Of a DNA stretch of 64,000 bases, positions 23,221-33,559 are shown piece after piece. Within the stretch, counting starts at the first letter, position 1. Each line of letters starts with the position of its first letter. The DNA comes from Diphasiastrum complanatum (taxonomy: Eukaryota; Streptophyta; Lycopodiopsida; Lycopodiales; Lycopodiaceae). Both the position numbers and the translations under genes were made by a program. Location: assembly GCA_029204225.1 (NCBI GenBank), contig CM055094.1:12127742-12191741 (forward strand). The letters run 5' to 3'. The notes under the pieces are model-generated. The model had not been told where the DNA came from. It saw nothing but the letters and a program-made list of their open reading frames with translations, and did no database searches.

Positions 23221-23934
23221 AAGCATTATCTAGAAGAGCCTGATGCATAAGTGTAGTAGCAGCAAGTTGAGGGATAATAGCAGAGCACCAATTGATAAAC
23301 TTAGTACACATCTAGAAGTACCTCATATGGATATGCAATATAAACAAGTGTTGGAGCATCAGGTGAGCCATCTGAACTATCTGATAATGCAATCATAGCG
23401 GAAGCATCATGAACATCAGTAAGAACTGAAGCATCATGAAAATGTAAGCCATACAAATGTCGAAGATATGTCCATGGAACCAATGTTGAGAATAATAGCA
23501 ACAACTAAAGCCACTGGAATCGGTGAAGTATTTGAAGCACTGGAACTAGGAATAGCAACTGAACAATTTGCAAGCTCAACAAATATAGTAGGATAATAAT
23601 GAATGAGCGTCAAGGCACTCAAGAGCAGCATCAAGGAACTCAACATCAACATCATTGATCAAGCGTGGTATCGGCATCGACATCGACATCGACATGTATC
23701 TCCTGATCAACTACTAGATTTCGAACATCCTAAGAATCATCAGTTTGTTTTTGTGTTCGAAAAAGATCTGGCTGAGTGGTATGCCAAATAGGATCGATCA
23801 TGGAAGAGCAGATATAAATTTAGTCCATGCAACATTTGTGGAAAAGTCAAAAGTTCGCGTCCAAAACCATGTATAGGCCCCACCACTGAGATATATGGCT
23901 GCAAGTTGAATTTGCCAAGTAGGACTGTGTAGTA

Positions 23935-24306
23935 TCAAAGATAAAAATAGGTCTCCATTTTATGGAGCCAATTAGCAAGCTCATTGCCATATGAAGAACC
24001 ACTGTAAACGGTTAGCTGATTTTTATCATGGAAATCGTGCAATAGAATGTGAGGAGTAGGTGGAGGAATAAGAACGGGTGGAACAGGATTGTGTAGATCC
24101 AAGAGTTTGTCTTGGGAAACAAGTGAATGAGAATGAGAATGAAGTGCTTGTTGAGCACTAAATGCTTGTCCAATGACAAAGCGAATCTGAGAGGGGGATA
24201 TCAACAATAATTTGTTGGATATTATCAAATTGAGTAGCGTGATCATCCAAGTGGGCAGCGATGTCCTTAGTATTGGAGGAGGCTTGTGTCCCTGGCATGA
24301 TAGCAA
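23935..24306 (-). pseudogene. Gag-like remnant
   Basis: A 123-residue frame ends with a block reading LTVYSGSSYGNELANWLHKMETYF. This matches the opening of many plant retrotransposon Gag domains (xxFxGxxxxxxxxWLxxMExxF). The proline-rich linker and the upstream Q/A/S-rich segment are also typical. The capsid core that should follow is lost to stops. The orientation agrees with the surrounding LTRs. Confidence 0.5.
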
Positions 24307-24519
24307 AGTGATAAAATGCGACTTCTACGACTTTGTGTCAAAATGTGACTTTCGCAACATCTATGTAGAATGCAAAAAAAAAAAAAAGTGTAAATGTGCT
24401 TGCACGACTATGCAAAAAAAGGCAACATATGTGAAAATGCACAAACCTCGAGGGAGAGGACACATGTCATCACCTCAACATAAGCTCTACACAAACGAAT
24501 CTAGCAAGTGATAGGTGAT

Positions 24520-25100
24520 GAAGAAACTGCCAAAATGTTCACCAAATAATGCACCAAGTTTAAGGAAGTAAGTGTCAAATAAGGGAAATATGTACTACAA
24601 AAAGAGTTAAAAAACAAAACTGTGGAAAAATATGTCAATTTCACCTCCAAGTAGGGCGTTGGAAATAGGCGGGTATGCTGCCCCCAAAAAACCCAAGGTA
24701 GCTCAAACTATGGTAGCAAAGAGGGTGATGCAATGGCTAGAACGTAGGCCAAAAACCAGTGAACAACTGCTAATGAAATATGTATCAAAATCACCTCCAA
24801 ACAGGGCATTAGGAAGGACGGAATGTATTGACCTGAAAACCCACCAAGTGAAGTAAAATAACCTCAAAAATAGGGCAATGGAGCCTCCAAATAGAGAGCT
24901 CAAGGCTAATGAATAGCCTTAGTGGCTATTTCTACTAAGCAAAAGTTACCTCCCTTCAATTGAGTTGGAGGTAAATATGAAGATTCAAATATTAGGGCTC
25001 AAATGACGAATTATGTAAAATAATGTTCCGATCCCTGCCAAAATTAATAGAAACTGTGTGCAAAAAAATAGAGAAGTATGGACTATGTATGCATTTAACA
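24520..25100 (-). repeat. 5' LTR of the decayed LTR element (inner end uncertain)
   Basis: It starts TGTTAAATGC on the minus strand at 25100. Inside, a (T)CACCTCCAA-N-AGGGC(A/G)(T/A)T theme is repeated about three times (24640-24890). The inner boundary near 24520 is guessed from where LTR-like similarity stops. No convincing primer-binding site was identified. Confidence 0.4.
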
Positions 25101-25347
25101 GAAGTTAGAAGAATGTAATTTATCGTTTAACTACTTTTGTGACCTATTATAAGTACACAAATTTTTTAGCAAGCTTGTTAATTATTTATTGCTATTTTGA
25201 AATTGCAATCCGAAAGGGTTTGAATCTCGATTTTTGGTGACTATGATATGCATATAGCTATTTCTTAATGCTTTAGTTGAACTACACACAATCCATAGAT
25301 GCAATAGATTTAGGTGGCTTAAAATCGATAGTCCATGCCTAAGGAAG

Positions 25348-25440
25348 TGGGGGCCGGACGCAGACGCGCGTCCGCGTCCGCGTCTGGACGCGGACGCCTC
25401 AGGGTGTGTCCGCGTCCGAACGCGTCCCCCATTTTCAAAT
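25348..25440 (+). repeat. Left terminal region of element C: GGACGCG palindrome cluster
   Basis: Dense GGACGC, GCGTCC and CGCGTCCG words form overlapping short palindromes, followed by a T-run. The right end (36112-36247) contains the same words in inverted orientation next to GGGCCGGACGC. They replace the GGTACC palindromes found in A and B. Confidence 0.6.
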
Positions 25441-25868
25441 TTTTTTTTTCAAAAAAAAAAAAAAAAATACAGGCACTTACCCTCGCTGTCCCACATTCCC
25501 TGAGCGAAATAAAAACAATTTATGGCCCCTAACCCCCCCCCCCTCCCCCCCCGAAATTAATTATCAGAGGGTGTCTGGCACCTACCTGCCCCCTCTTGTT
25601 AAAAAATAGGAAAACGGTACCCAAAAAAATTTGCAACAGACCTAACCACGGCCCCCCTGCCTCCCATGTCTGATATCTACAGAATCAGACACGAAAGAGC
25701 AACAATTTATATTTTTTGAGTCTCCAAAACTCTGTCTCGTGCCCTCGCTATCTCTCTCTATACAGGTAAACGATGCGCTCCCCGGATGAACCTCAACAAC
25801 TTACTAATTACGTATGCTCCACAGTGTCATTCAACAGAGGGAAGTTCAAGACTTGCACAGTACCATGG
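25441..25868. other. Element C subterminal region
   Basis: No gene. It includes a C-run (about 25534-25551) and, at 25780-25850, a diverged copy of the 112-bp repeat unit found at 32308-32745 (shared CTCAACAACTTACTAATTAC-like and GTGTCATTCAACA words). It ends at CATGG, the target site of the Ty3 insertion. Confidence 0.5.
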
Positions 25869-26226
25869 TGTTACGAGCTCGTGACCAGAGCCGAACCCTA
25901 GAGAACACAGATAGGTCAGATACCACAGTCAGGGTCGTGTCCAGCGTACATGACCAACAGGGCAAGACAGTGTGAGTAGTGTGCCCCAGCACGGTCCATA
26001 GCCATGGCGGGCCTAACACAGCCTAGGGACCCTGTCAGCAGGATAGGGCCCCCAGTTGGGTCCCGACGTGCAGTCGGCCACGTCAGTGCCACGTGGCCGA
26101 CACTTGGCAGTAGCATGCTACCAGTCCTCACACTGGGCTAGGAGGGGCTTACTCTATATCAGGGAGTAGGCAAGGTTGGGTGGATCAGTTAGTGTTTGCC
26201 CTACTGTGGTGTTAGGATCTATAACA
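25869..26226 (+). repeat. 5' LTR of the young Ty3 element
   Basis: It starts TGTTACGAGC and ends GGATCTATAACA. A TATA-like CTCTATATC stretch is near 26152. Compared with the 3' LTR it has C instead of T at two sites, G instead of A at one and A instead of C at one. Confidence 0.95.
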
Positions 26227-26227
26227 C

Positions 26228-26240
26228 TGGTATCAGAGCC
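26228..26240 (+). promoter_or_regulatory. Primer-binding site, tRNA-iMet type
   Basis: TGGTATCAGAGCC lies one base after the 5' LTR and is the standard complement of the 3' end of plant initiator methionine tRNA, the primer for minus-strand cDNA synthesis. Confidence 0.9.
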
Positions 26241-27007
26241 ATCTCCATCCTAGGGAAGTTAGTTTTCAGCAGTGGAGAAAGTAGCTAGATTGCTCAGAAC
26301 TTCTTCAAGTTTTCAGAAATCTACAAAGCAGGGTCAGCGCTGGAAAATCAGGAGGATACTCAGAAAATCGTGGTGAAAACTTCTGTTTTCTACCTGGGAT
26401 TTGAGGCAAAATAGAAGTGCAGGTCCAGCGCTGCCAGATCAGGCTTCAATCCTGATTTTCGAGTGAAATTTTAGCAAGTTCTCAACGTTTCCAGAGCAGA
26501 AAGGTTGGCATAGGTTCAGCGCTCCCAGAGCTGAGGAAAAATCAGAATTTGGAACACCTTTTGGGCCCCAAATCAGAAGAAATTGGGCTAGTTAGGTTGC
26601 TTCCCAGCCAGCGAGGGTAGGAACTAGTTTGTTCCGGATTTTTCTTGCACCCTTTCCAGATTTTACTCGACTTCTGGGAAATTTCAGGGCTGCCACAGAT
26701 CAGCGAGCAGGGTACCATCACCATTCCAGGATTTGCAAGGGGATTTGGGCTTTGAATCTGGTTTTTTGGTACCAATACTGGAGCTGTCAGATCAGCGAGG
26801 GGGGATAACAAATTTTTTTTCAGATCTTGTGCCTCCTATTCGGATTTCTCAGAATCACAGGTCTGAAAGCAGTTGAAGAAGAGCTGAAAGGGCTTTTCTT
26901 GATTCTCTCTGTGGAAGTACACTTCTCAGAAAGAGCTAAGTTCCCTTTCCTTTCCCTTGTACAGTTATAAATTAGTCTAAGTTAAGGTAGCTCTCTTAGT
27001 TCCGAAG
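26241..27007 (+). other. Untranslated leader of the young Ty3 element
   Basis: No coding capacity. Short phrases recur: (A/G)GCGCTG or CAGCGCT beside CCAGA or TCAG occurs near 26330, 26430, 26517 and 26700, suggesting a diverged internal repeat that may serve packaging. The function is inference. Confidence 0.5.
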
Positions 27008-28369
27008 ATGACCACTCCTCAGGGACCTGATCAACCCCCGGAAAGAGGCTTCGACGAACTTGAAACAGAAGCCTTGGCTTACAGAAAAGGGAAGGAACCA
27101 ATGGAATTGGAAGAACAGGAACAGTTCGCCGAAGAACTCGACGAACTGGTTACCAAGGAGCAGTTTCTCCAGTTGGTAATAGAAGTGGATGAACTGAAGT
27201 TGGCATTAGCCAATTTCAAGTCCAGTGTGGACGACTCGTTCGCTGAACTCAAAAGCTTGATTTTGAGTTCCGCGAAAGGAAGCCTTCCCTCCACTTCTTA
27301 GTTATCCCCTTCTCCATTCCCATCAGTTTCGGGTGAGACTTTACGGTCTCACCCCAGTGTTTTTAAAGATTTAAAACCTCCTACTTTTAATGGGGAAGAG
27401 AAGGATAGAAACGCAGACATTCTACAAACCTTCCTCAGCAAATGGAAGAACATTCAGGCTCTTAAATAGACCCCTGACCATTTGCAAGCAATTGAGGCCA
27501 GTCTTTCCTTAGGGCCTATGGCCTATAAGTGGTGGTTAAATCTCCAGGAGACTGGGCAGACCCCCCGGTCATGGAAAGCTTTTGAAGAAGCTTTCCTAAG
27601 AGAATTTCTACCAGAAAATGAACTGGATAGAGCCTGGGAAGCCTGGGAAAGAACAGTAATGGATAAATCCCTCATCCAATATATCTCGCAGTATCGAGAA
27701 GCAATTTTAAAGATTAAAAATATGGATGACTATCAAAAAATCAGGGGATTTGTCCGTGGCCTCAAAGATGAATATAAAGTAGAGGTCCACAGAAACTCGC
27801 CTACTACCCTTGAGCAAGCTCTCAGATATGCTCAAATCTATGATGATTCAGTGGGTAGGAAGAAGGCGAGACAACAGCCACTTTTTGAGCAGCCTTCTCA
27901 GAAAGACTTTCAATTTAAAAAGAAATTTTTAAAAAGAAAGAACCAAGATAAATTTAAAAGTGAAGCTCCTTAGAAACGCCCTTCACTCATACAGCCCTTA
28001 AAACCAGATGATTTTGAGAAAGCCAAACAAGAACGTTTGTGCTTTGTGTGTATGGGCAAGGGACACACAGTCAGACAGTGTCCCAAGGGGCCTTTCACTA
28101 AAAAAGATAAGAAAGATAAAAAACAAGTTCATCTTGTTCAGACTGTATGTTTCCCCAGTGACTCGGCAGCTTTCGAGATCAAAGTGTATCATGAAGATCA
28201 TGAACACTGTTGCCAGCTGACCTCTGCAATGCTAGCGAGACCCTTCAGTTTTGGGCCGCATGACCTAGTACGTATGCATGGGAAAGTTGGTAACCAGTCA
28301 GTAAGAGTTATGGTTGATGATGGGGCAACCCATAATTTCATCAACTACACCCTGGTTAAAAAGCTTTAA
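27008..28369 (+). pseudogene. Gag and protease region of the young Ty3 element
   Basis: A single frame holds, in order, an acidic coiled-coil-like N-terminus, the Retrotrans_gag block (YKWWLNLQETGQTPRSWKAF near 27520, then FVRGLKDEY), a CCHC knuckle (CFVCMGKGHTVRQC, about 28040-28085) and the protease loop VDDGATHNF (about 28312). Four stops interrupt it: TAG at 27299, TAG at 27467, TAG at 27971 and TAA at 28367. No frameshift occurs. Each stop is one C-to-T change from CAG or CAA. Capsid formation, RNA packaging and precursor cleavage would be its roles. Confidence 0.85.
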
Positions 28370-30652
28370 CTACCAGAAGTACCTAGTCACCATAGGTACA
28401 TAGTTTCATTAGCTAAGGGTGAAGATAAAAAAATATGGGAAACTATGGTAAGTAAGTTAAATCTTGGTATTCAGGGGTACCAAGATGAAATAAACTTTCA
28501 GATAATGCACCTGGATCGAACAGACATTGTTCTCGGGAGAGATTGGCTCTACAGTTTGGGACCTTCCCTCCACAGAAACTATCAGGAGAACACTCTCAGC
28601 TTTCAGCATAAAGGCCGAGAGATCCAGTTGCATGGGGAGCATGATGTTCCCAACAGTCCTATGGTCTGTAGTTCAGAGCTCTGTCAGCTAATCGGAGACG
28701 AAGACCATCAGGTATTCTTATGTGACTTTCAGTTTATTCCTGAAGTTTCTATTTCCAGTTCTATTCAGCAGAAAATCAGTAAATTAGAAACTTTATTGTC
28801 TAAATTTAAAGATGTTTTTCCTGAAAATTTACCACATGGTTTACCACCTAGCAGAGAGGTAGATCATGTAATGAACCTAGTACCAGGTACAGCACCTGTT
28901 TCTAAACCTCCGTATCGGGTCAGCCGAACAGAGGATGAAGAAATAACTAGGCAGTTAACAGATTATCTTGGGAAAGGCCAAATTCAGACCAGTAGTTCAC
29001 CATGGGCCTCACCAGTCCTATTGGTGAAAAAGAAAGAGGGGTCTATGCGTCTTTGCGTAGATTACAGAGCCCTCAATAAAGTCACAATTAAGAATAAATA
29101 CCCTATGCCTCGGGCAGACGAGTTGTTTGACCAACTCGACGGGGCTAAGTTTTTCAGCAAAATAGACCTCAGATCGGGATATCATCAAGTCCGTATAAAA
29201 TCGGAAGATGTCTCGAAAACAGCTTTTAGGACTCGTCACGGTCATTATGAGTTTAAGGTGATGCCATTTGGGCTCACAAATGCTCCAGCTACCTTTATGA
29301 CCTTGATGAACAGTGTCCTCAGACCATACTTGGGTAAGTTTGTAGTCGTATTTTTAGATGACATCCTCGTCTACAGCAAAACGAGGAAGGAGCATCTAAA
29401 ACACCTCAGAAAGGTGTTTCGACTGCTCAGAAAGCATAAGCTCTATGCTAAACAATCCAAGTGTGAATTCTTCGTTGAAGAAGTAGCATATTTGGGTCAC
29501 ATTATCTCTTCAGATGGGATTAAGATGGACCCAAATAAGGTTAAAGCCATACTTAGTTGGCTGAGACCTCAGAATATTTTGGAACTTCAGATCTTTCTTG
29601 GTTTGGCGGGATATTACAGACGATTTGTCAAGGAATATGCTCAGATAGCAGTTCCTATGACAAATCTCCTTAAGGGGAAGGGAAAGGAGTTCATTTGGGA
29701 GTCCGCACTGCAGGAGAGCTTTGATGCTCTCAAAACAGCCTTAGCTACAGCACCAGTTTTAAAAGTCGTCGACCCCAAGCAGCCATTTGTGGTCAAAACA
29801 GATGCTAGGGACTTTGCAGTAGGTGCTGTGCTAACTCAGGGTGGACGACCAGTTGCGTTCGAGAGTAAAAAACTCGAGCCAGCTCAGACTAGGTACAGTG
29901 CCTATGAAAAGGAACTCTTTTCTATAGTCCATGCCCTTAAGACTTGGAGGCATTATTTGTATGGTGCCAACTTTGAGAACCTGATAGACCATGAGAGTCT
30001 CAGATACCTTTGCAATCAACCTGAGCTTAGAGGTTGGAAAGCTCGTTGGGCAGAGTTGATGCAAGAGTTTGACATGTCTATCAGATATAGACTTGGAAAA
30101 TTCAATACAGTAGCAGATGCCCTTAGCAGAATGCCTATGATAAACGAGCTGAGTTTTACCCAGATTCGTAATAGGCATTATGCAGATCCACACAGACGGG
30201 ATGTGCAGTTCTCCACTGGTGAGAAAGTCTACTTGAGAGTCCCAGTTGACTCTAAAACCCTCAAATCAGGAGTGTGTGCTAAGTTGTCTCCAAGGTATTG
30301 TGGTCCCTTTACCATCAGTAGGAGACTAGGCGAGGTCACGTATGAACTAGAACTTCCACACAGCAGTAAGGTTTTTCCAGTCTTTCATGTAAGTCAGTTA
30401 TGAAAAGCCTTAACCAGAGCAGACAATCTAGTAGGGGACAGTGTTCTAGTTCTCCCATTGGATCCTCAGCAACCTTCACATGAACCAGAGGAGATTCTTG
30501 ATAGTAGAGAGATGCAGACTCGTCATACTCTATACCGAGAATATCTGGTTAAGTGGAATGATCAGCCTGTTGAGAATGCCACTTGGGAAAGAGGCAGCGT
30601 CCTTCGCAAGATTTTTCCAGACTTTGTCTTAGAGGACCAAGACGGTTCTTAA
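28370..30652 (+). pseudogene. RT, RNase H, integrase C-terminus and chromodomain of the young Ty3 element
   Basis: The same frame continues with the protease tail ([13 protein letters not shown]), RT ([57 protein letters not shown]) and RNase H ([14 protein letters not shown] to VADALSRMP). Near 30165 it jumps directly to the integrase C-terminal piece ([36 protein letters not shown]), so the zinc finger and DDE core are gone but the frame is kept. A TGA at 30401 separates a chromodomain (REYLVKWNDQPVENATWE, about 30540). RT and RNase H catalytic residues look intact; the box is FLDD rather than YLDD. Confidence 0.9.
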
Positions 30653-30663
30653 GGGGGAGGGAG

Positions 30664-31021
30664 TGTTACGAGCTCGTGACCAGAGCCGAACCCTAGAGAA
30701 CACAGATAGGTCAGATACCACAGTCAGGGTCGTGTCCAGCGTACATGACCAACAGGGCAAGACAGTGTGAGTAGTGTGCCCCAGCACGGTCCATAGCCAT
30801 GGCGGGCCTAACACAGCCTAGGGACCCTGTCAGCAGGATAGGGTCCCCAGTTGGGTCCCGACGTGCAGTCGGCCACGTCAGTGCCATGTGGCCGACACTT
30901 GGCAGTAGCATGCTACCAGTCCTCACACTGGGCTAGGAGGGGCTTACTCTATATCAAGGAGTAGGCAAGGTTGGGTGGATCAGTTAGTGTTTGCCCTACT
31001 GTGGTGTTAGGATCTATCACA
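30664..31021 (+). repeat. 3' LTR of the young Ty3 element
   Basis: Same length as the 5' LTR and about 99% identical by eye; it ends GGATCTATCACA and is followed by the CATGG duplication. Confidence 0.95.
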
Positions 31022-31059
31022 CATGGGCTGTGTGATGAGATAGGTTTAGGGTTTAGGGA

Positions 31060-31335
31060 GGTACAACGTCACATGGGCAACAAATCGGGGCAGGTACAAT
31101 GTCACATGGGCACTGTGGGGGAGGAGACCACGGGCCCAATCGGAGTGCAACATGTGGGGGCAGGTACAGTAGCACATGGGCACTGTGGGGAAGCAGGCCA
31201 TGGAGGGATCATGAACAACTGCACATGGGGAAACAGGCTGTGGTGTTAAATAGGCACTCACAAGGCCATTGTGAGAGGCTGTGAGAGAGCAGTGAGAGGC
31301 TGTGAGAGTCAGTTTGAGAAATAGGACGTCGTGAG
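31060..31335 (+). promoter_or_regulatory. Promoter module of accessory gene, element C
   Basis: Two to three tandem units of roughly 70-80 bp share CACATGGGCACTGTGGGG and GGGCCCAATCGGAGTG words. They are followed by the TATA-like TTAAATAGGCACTCAC (31246-31261) and a leader made of GAGGCTGTGA repeats up to the ATG. The same order (tandem units, TTAAATAGG or ATAAATAGG plus CACTCAC, GAGGCTGTGA leader) precedes the accessory gene in elements A and B, which supports a real promoter. Confidence 0.6.
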
Positions 31336-31683
31336 ATGATGGAGCGCAAACCACCGAAGCCCGATGGCGAAGCTAGGAGGAAGCTCGAGGAAGATGTCCG
31401 ACGGCACAACGAAAGGCATCGAAAGTTCGAGGCGGAATTTGCAGAGATGCAGCGACAGGCTCGACAGAGAAATCCGGAACCGGAGCCACCTGCCCCCGCT
31501 GTCGAGTTGGATTTGGATGAGCAGATTGGAATGAACTTCACACGATGACAACTCATCATGGTCAGGGAAAGGGCGGCCCGCCGTCGGGCTAACCAGGAGG
31601 CAGCTCGGGCTAACCGGGAGGCAGAGCGAGAGTGACAGAACAATGCACCTGACGAGGGCGAGGAGTCAGTGGAGGATCCATAG
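31336..31683 (+). pseudogene. Accessory gene of element C, charged 115-residue protein
   Basis: The frame begins MMERKPPKPDGEARRKLEED and runs through VELDLDEQIGMNFTR, QLIMVRERAARRRANQEAAR and DEGEESVEDP to TAG at 31681. Two internal TGA stops (31546 and 31633) break it; elements A and B have arginine codons at these positions. The protein would be almost entirely charged helix: a basic/acidic coiled-coil N-terminus, a proline-rich linker, an FTRRQL block and an arginine/glutamate helix with an acidic tail. No known domain is recognised. It is convergent with the transposase. C-to-T type changes explain both stops. Confidence 0.7.
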
Positions 31684-32050
31684 GAATGTTTAGAATAGAT
31701 GGGGTCTAGCCGTATGTGGCTGACTGTTGTTATGTAATTTTTGGCAGTAGATGAGGCAGCATTTAGTGTCTAACATAGTGTAAAGAACAGCCCCAGTTGT
31801 ATATGGCGGGAATACGTATTGGTATTTTGATACATCTGATGAATTAATGTACGGTGTGTTCTTTGTGCAACACGTGCCTGGTGTATTGCAATGTAATGTA
31901 TGTGTTCATGAAATGCTATCGGGGGTGGTGTGTTTCTGTGAAGTGCATCTGCTATCAATCTGAGAGACATGAAGATGCGCTTGTGTACCACAATAGCTCA
32001 AGCATTTACAGTTTCCATACCACGTCCACTCTCGCTCTCTCACTTTGTCC

Positions 32051-32092
<42 letters not shown>

Positions 32093-32280
32093 CTCTCTCT
32101 CTCATTTTGCACAGAGCAAGCCGCTTCTAACCAACCATAAAAATTGCGTAATTCAAACCATTTCTAACCAGCCATTCAAATTTCACAGACCTAGCCATTT
32201 CTAACTAGCCACGATAAATTGGCCATGACACGAATAGACTGTAAATATACACATCTGTTCTAATACCAGTGTACATGATG
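31684..32280. other. 3' region of accessory gene, element C
   Basis: Non-coding. From about 31850 to 31960 it is nearly identical to the reverse complement of element B around 56760-56890 (GTGTGTT-TTGTGCAA-CG and TTATGAAATGCTATC blocks) and similar to element A near 47570-47680. So the downstream region travels with the gene. A (TC)n tract is at 32052-32103. Confidence 0.6.
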
Positions 32281-32307
32281 CTAAAATGTGTAGAAGCTCT
32301 CAGGACA

Positions 32308-32755
32308 GGGAACCACAAGACCTACACACTACTATGTCTTATATGATGAGATCGGTTTCCCCTCGGGTGAACTTCAACAACTTACTAATTACTTATGCAA
32401 AATTGTGTCATTCACTACAGGGAACCACGAGACCTACACACTACTATGTCTCATATGATGCGATCGGTCTCCCCCCCCGAATGAAATTCAACAGCTTATT
32501 ACTTATGCAAAACTGTGTCATTCACTACAGGGAACCACGAGACCTAGACACTACTATGTCTTATATGATGTGATCGGTTTCCCCTCGGATGAACTTCAAC
32601 AGCTTACTAATTACTTATGCAAAACCGTGTCATTCATTACAGGGAACCACGAGACCTACACACTACTATGGCTCGGTTGACGAGATCGGTTTCTCCCGGA
32701 TGAACTTCAACGGCTTACTAGTTACTTATGGCACAGTACCGACACGGGGGCTCCG
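32308..32755 (+). repeat. Four tandem units of about 112 bp
   Basis: Units begin GGGAACCAC at 32308, 32420, 32530 and 32642, each containing GACCTACACACTACTATG, GATCGGTTTC and CTTACTAATTACTTATGC with few changes. A related partial unit is at 25780-25850, on the other side of the Ty3 insertion. Short translations across the array are artefacts of the repeat. Confidence 0.9.
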
Positions 32756-33559
32756 AAACATCTCCCAGTTTTCAGGTCTCGACCGGACAAAGTGCTCCTG
32801 AAGCCCTGTTTAACGTCGAATTTCGGATGGACGATTTGGGCCGGCCGGCCGTCCGTTCCTCGTCCTATCTGTTCCCACAGGTTCCTATTGAGGTTGTCCA
32901 CTGGCCGAAACAGACAGCACGTAAAACGGATCCCGTTTGGAGAAACTGGGGCGTCGGACAGAAAGCTGCAAAACTAGTCCATTTCACGTGACCTAATTGC
33001 ATTTCTCTCCTGTCGAAGGGCCGTTTTGAACGAACGATACCCGAATCAAGCCAGGCTCGATCCGTTGGGTTCGTATTGGGATCACGAACCTGTGGACTGT
33101 ATTCCTAGACCATTAATGCATTCTACACAAGTTTAAGTGAATGCTACACAAGTGCTGCACATACCTGTGGTGCAATGCCTACGACACAATGAGGACGTGG
33201 GGTTTATGATGTTTATGGCTGTGGTTATGATGATTATGGTTGTGGCTTGTTTTGATGGTTATGGTTTAGCGTGTTATGTTGAATGGTTGAACATGATGCA
33301 TATGTTATGAGAGAGATGCAGATGTGCTAGTCTCTGTTTGTTTGTTTGTCTGTCTGTCTGTCTGTCTCTCTCTCTCATCTTGCACGGAGCAAATCATTTC
33401 TAACTAACCATTTAAATTTCACAAAGCTAACCATTTGTAAGCAACCATGCTAAACTAGCCATGACATGAATAAACTGTAAAAAAATATATACATCTCATC
33501 TGATGCCAGTATACATGATAGTCTGTGTGTATCAATATCTACAAGTCTGTGCTAAAAAA
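32756..33559. other. Element C interior, no gene seen
   Basis: GC-richer sequence to about 33060, then TG-rich low-complexity DNA (33180-33380) with short (TCTG)n and (TC)n tracts. A 33390-33520 stretch repeats words of 32110-32280 (CATTTCTAACTAACCA, AAATTTCACA, ACATGA), so this flank is duplicated around the tandem array. Confidence 0.5.

Larger units (their letters stand above)
21290..25100 (-). mobile_element. Decayed LTR retrotransposon, minus strand
   Basis: Two direct repeats of roughly 75% identity by eye end at 21498 and 25100 and share AGTCCATA(C/T)TTCTCTATTTT and CCTCCCTTCAATTG blocks on opposite-strand reading. On the minus strand each begins TGTTA. The left copy is directly preceded by the purine tract AAAGTTGGGGAG (21499-21510), itself preceded by GCACATTGAGGGCAATG, which resembles the 3' end of plant Ty3-type internal regions. 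So the 3' LTR is on the left and the 5' LTR on the right. A Gag-like segment is at 23935-24306. Pol was not recognised. LTR inner and outer limits are approximate. Confidence 0.6.
25869..31021 (+). mobile_element. Young Ty3/gypsy retrotransposon lacking the integrase core
   Basis: Both LTRs are 358 bp (25869-26226 and 30664-31021) and differ at only about four positions. CATGG occurs directly before (25864-25868) and directly after (31022-31026), a perfect 5-bp target duplication. The primer-binding site TGGTATCAGAGCC (26228-26240) matches initiator methionine tRNA, and a polypurine tract lies at 30651-30663. Gag-Pol occupies one frame from 27008 to 30652, broken by five stop codons. Zinc-binding and catalytic integrase domains are missing. 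The element is therefore recent but non-autonomous. Confidence 0.95.

Noticed and set aside
21779-23655. Hydrophobic minus-strand frames that look like membrane proteins
   Set aside because: They are short, broken, and arise from the drifted TCTTGGGCATTATGGATTCC motif; no family matches.
25869-31021. Possible active autonomous retrotransposon
   Set aside because: LTRs are nearly identical, but five stops and absence of the integrase core exclude autonomy.
32308-32755. CRISPR-like array
   Set aside because: Units are contiguous tandem repeats without unique spacers, in a plant genome.
32286-32801. Repeated peptide frames (DLHTTMSYMM-like)
   Set aside because: They are products of the 112-bp tandem array; units contain stops and differ in length.
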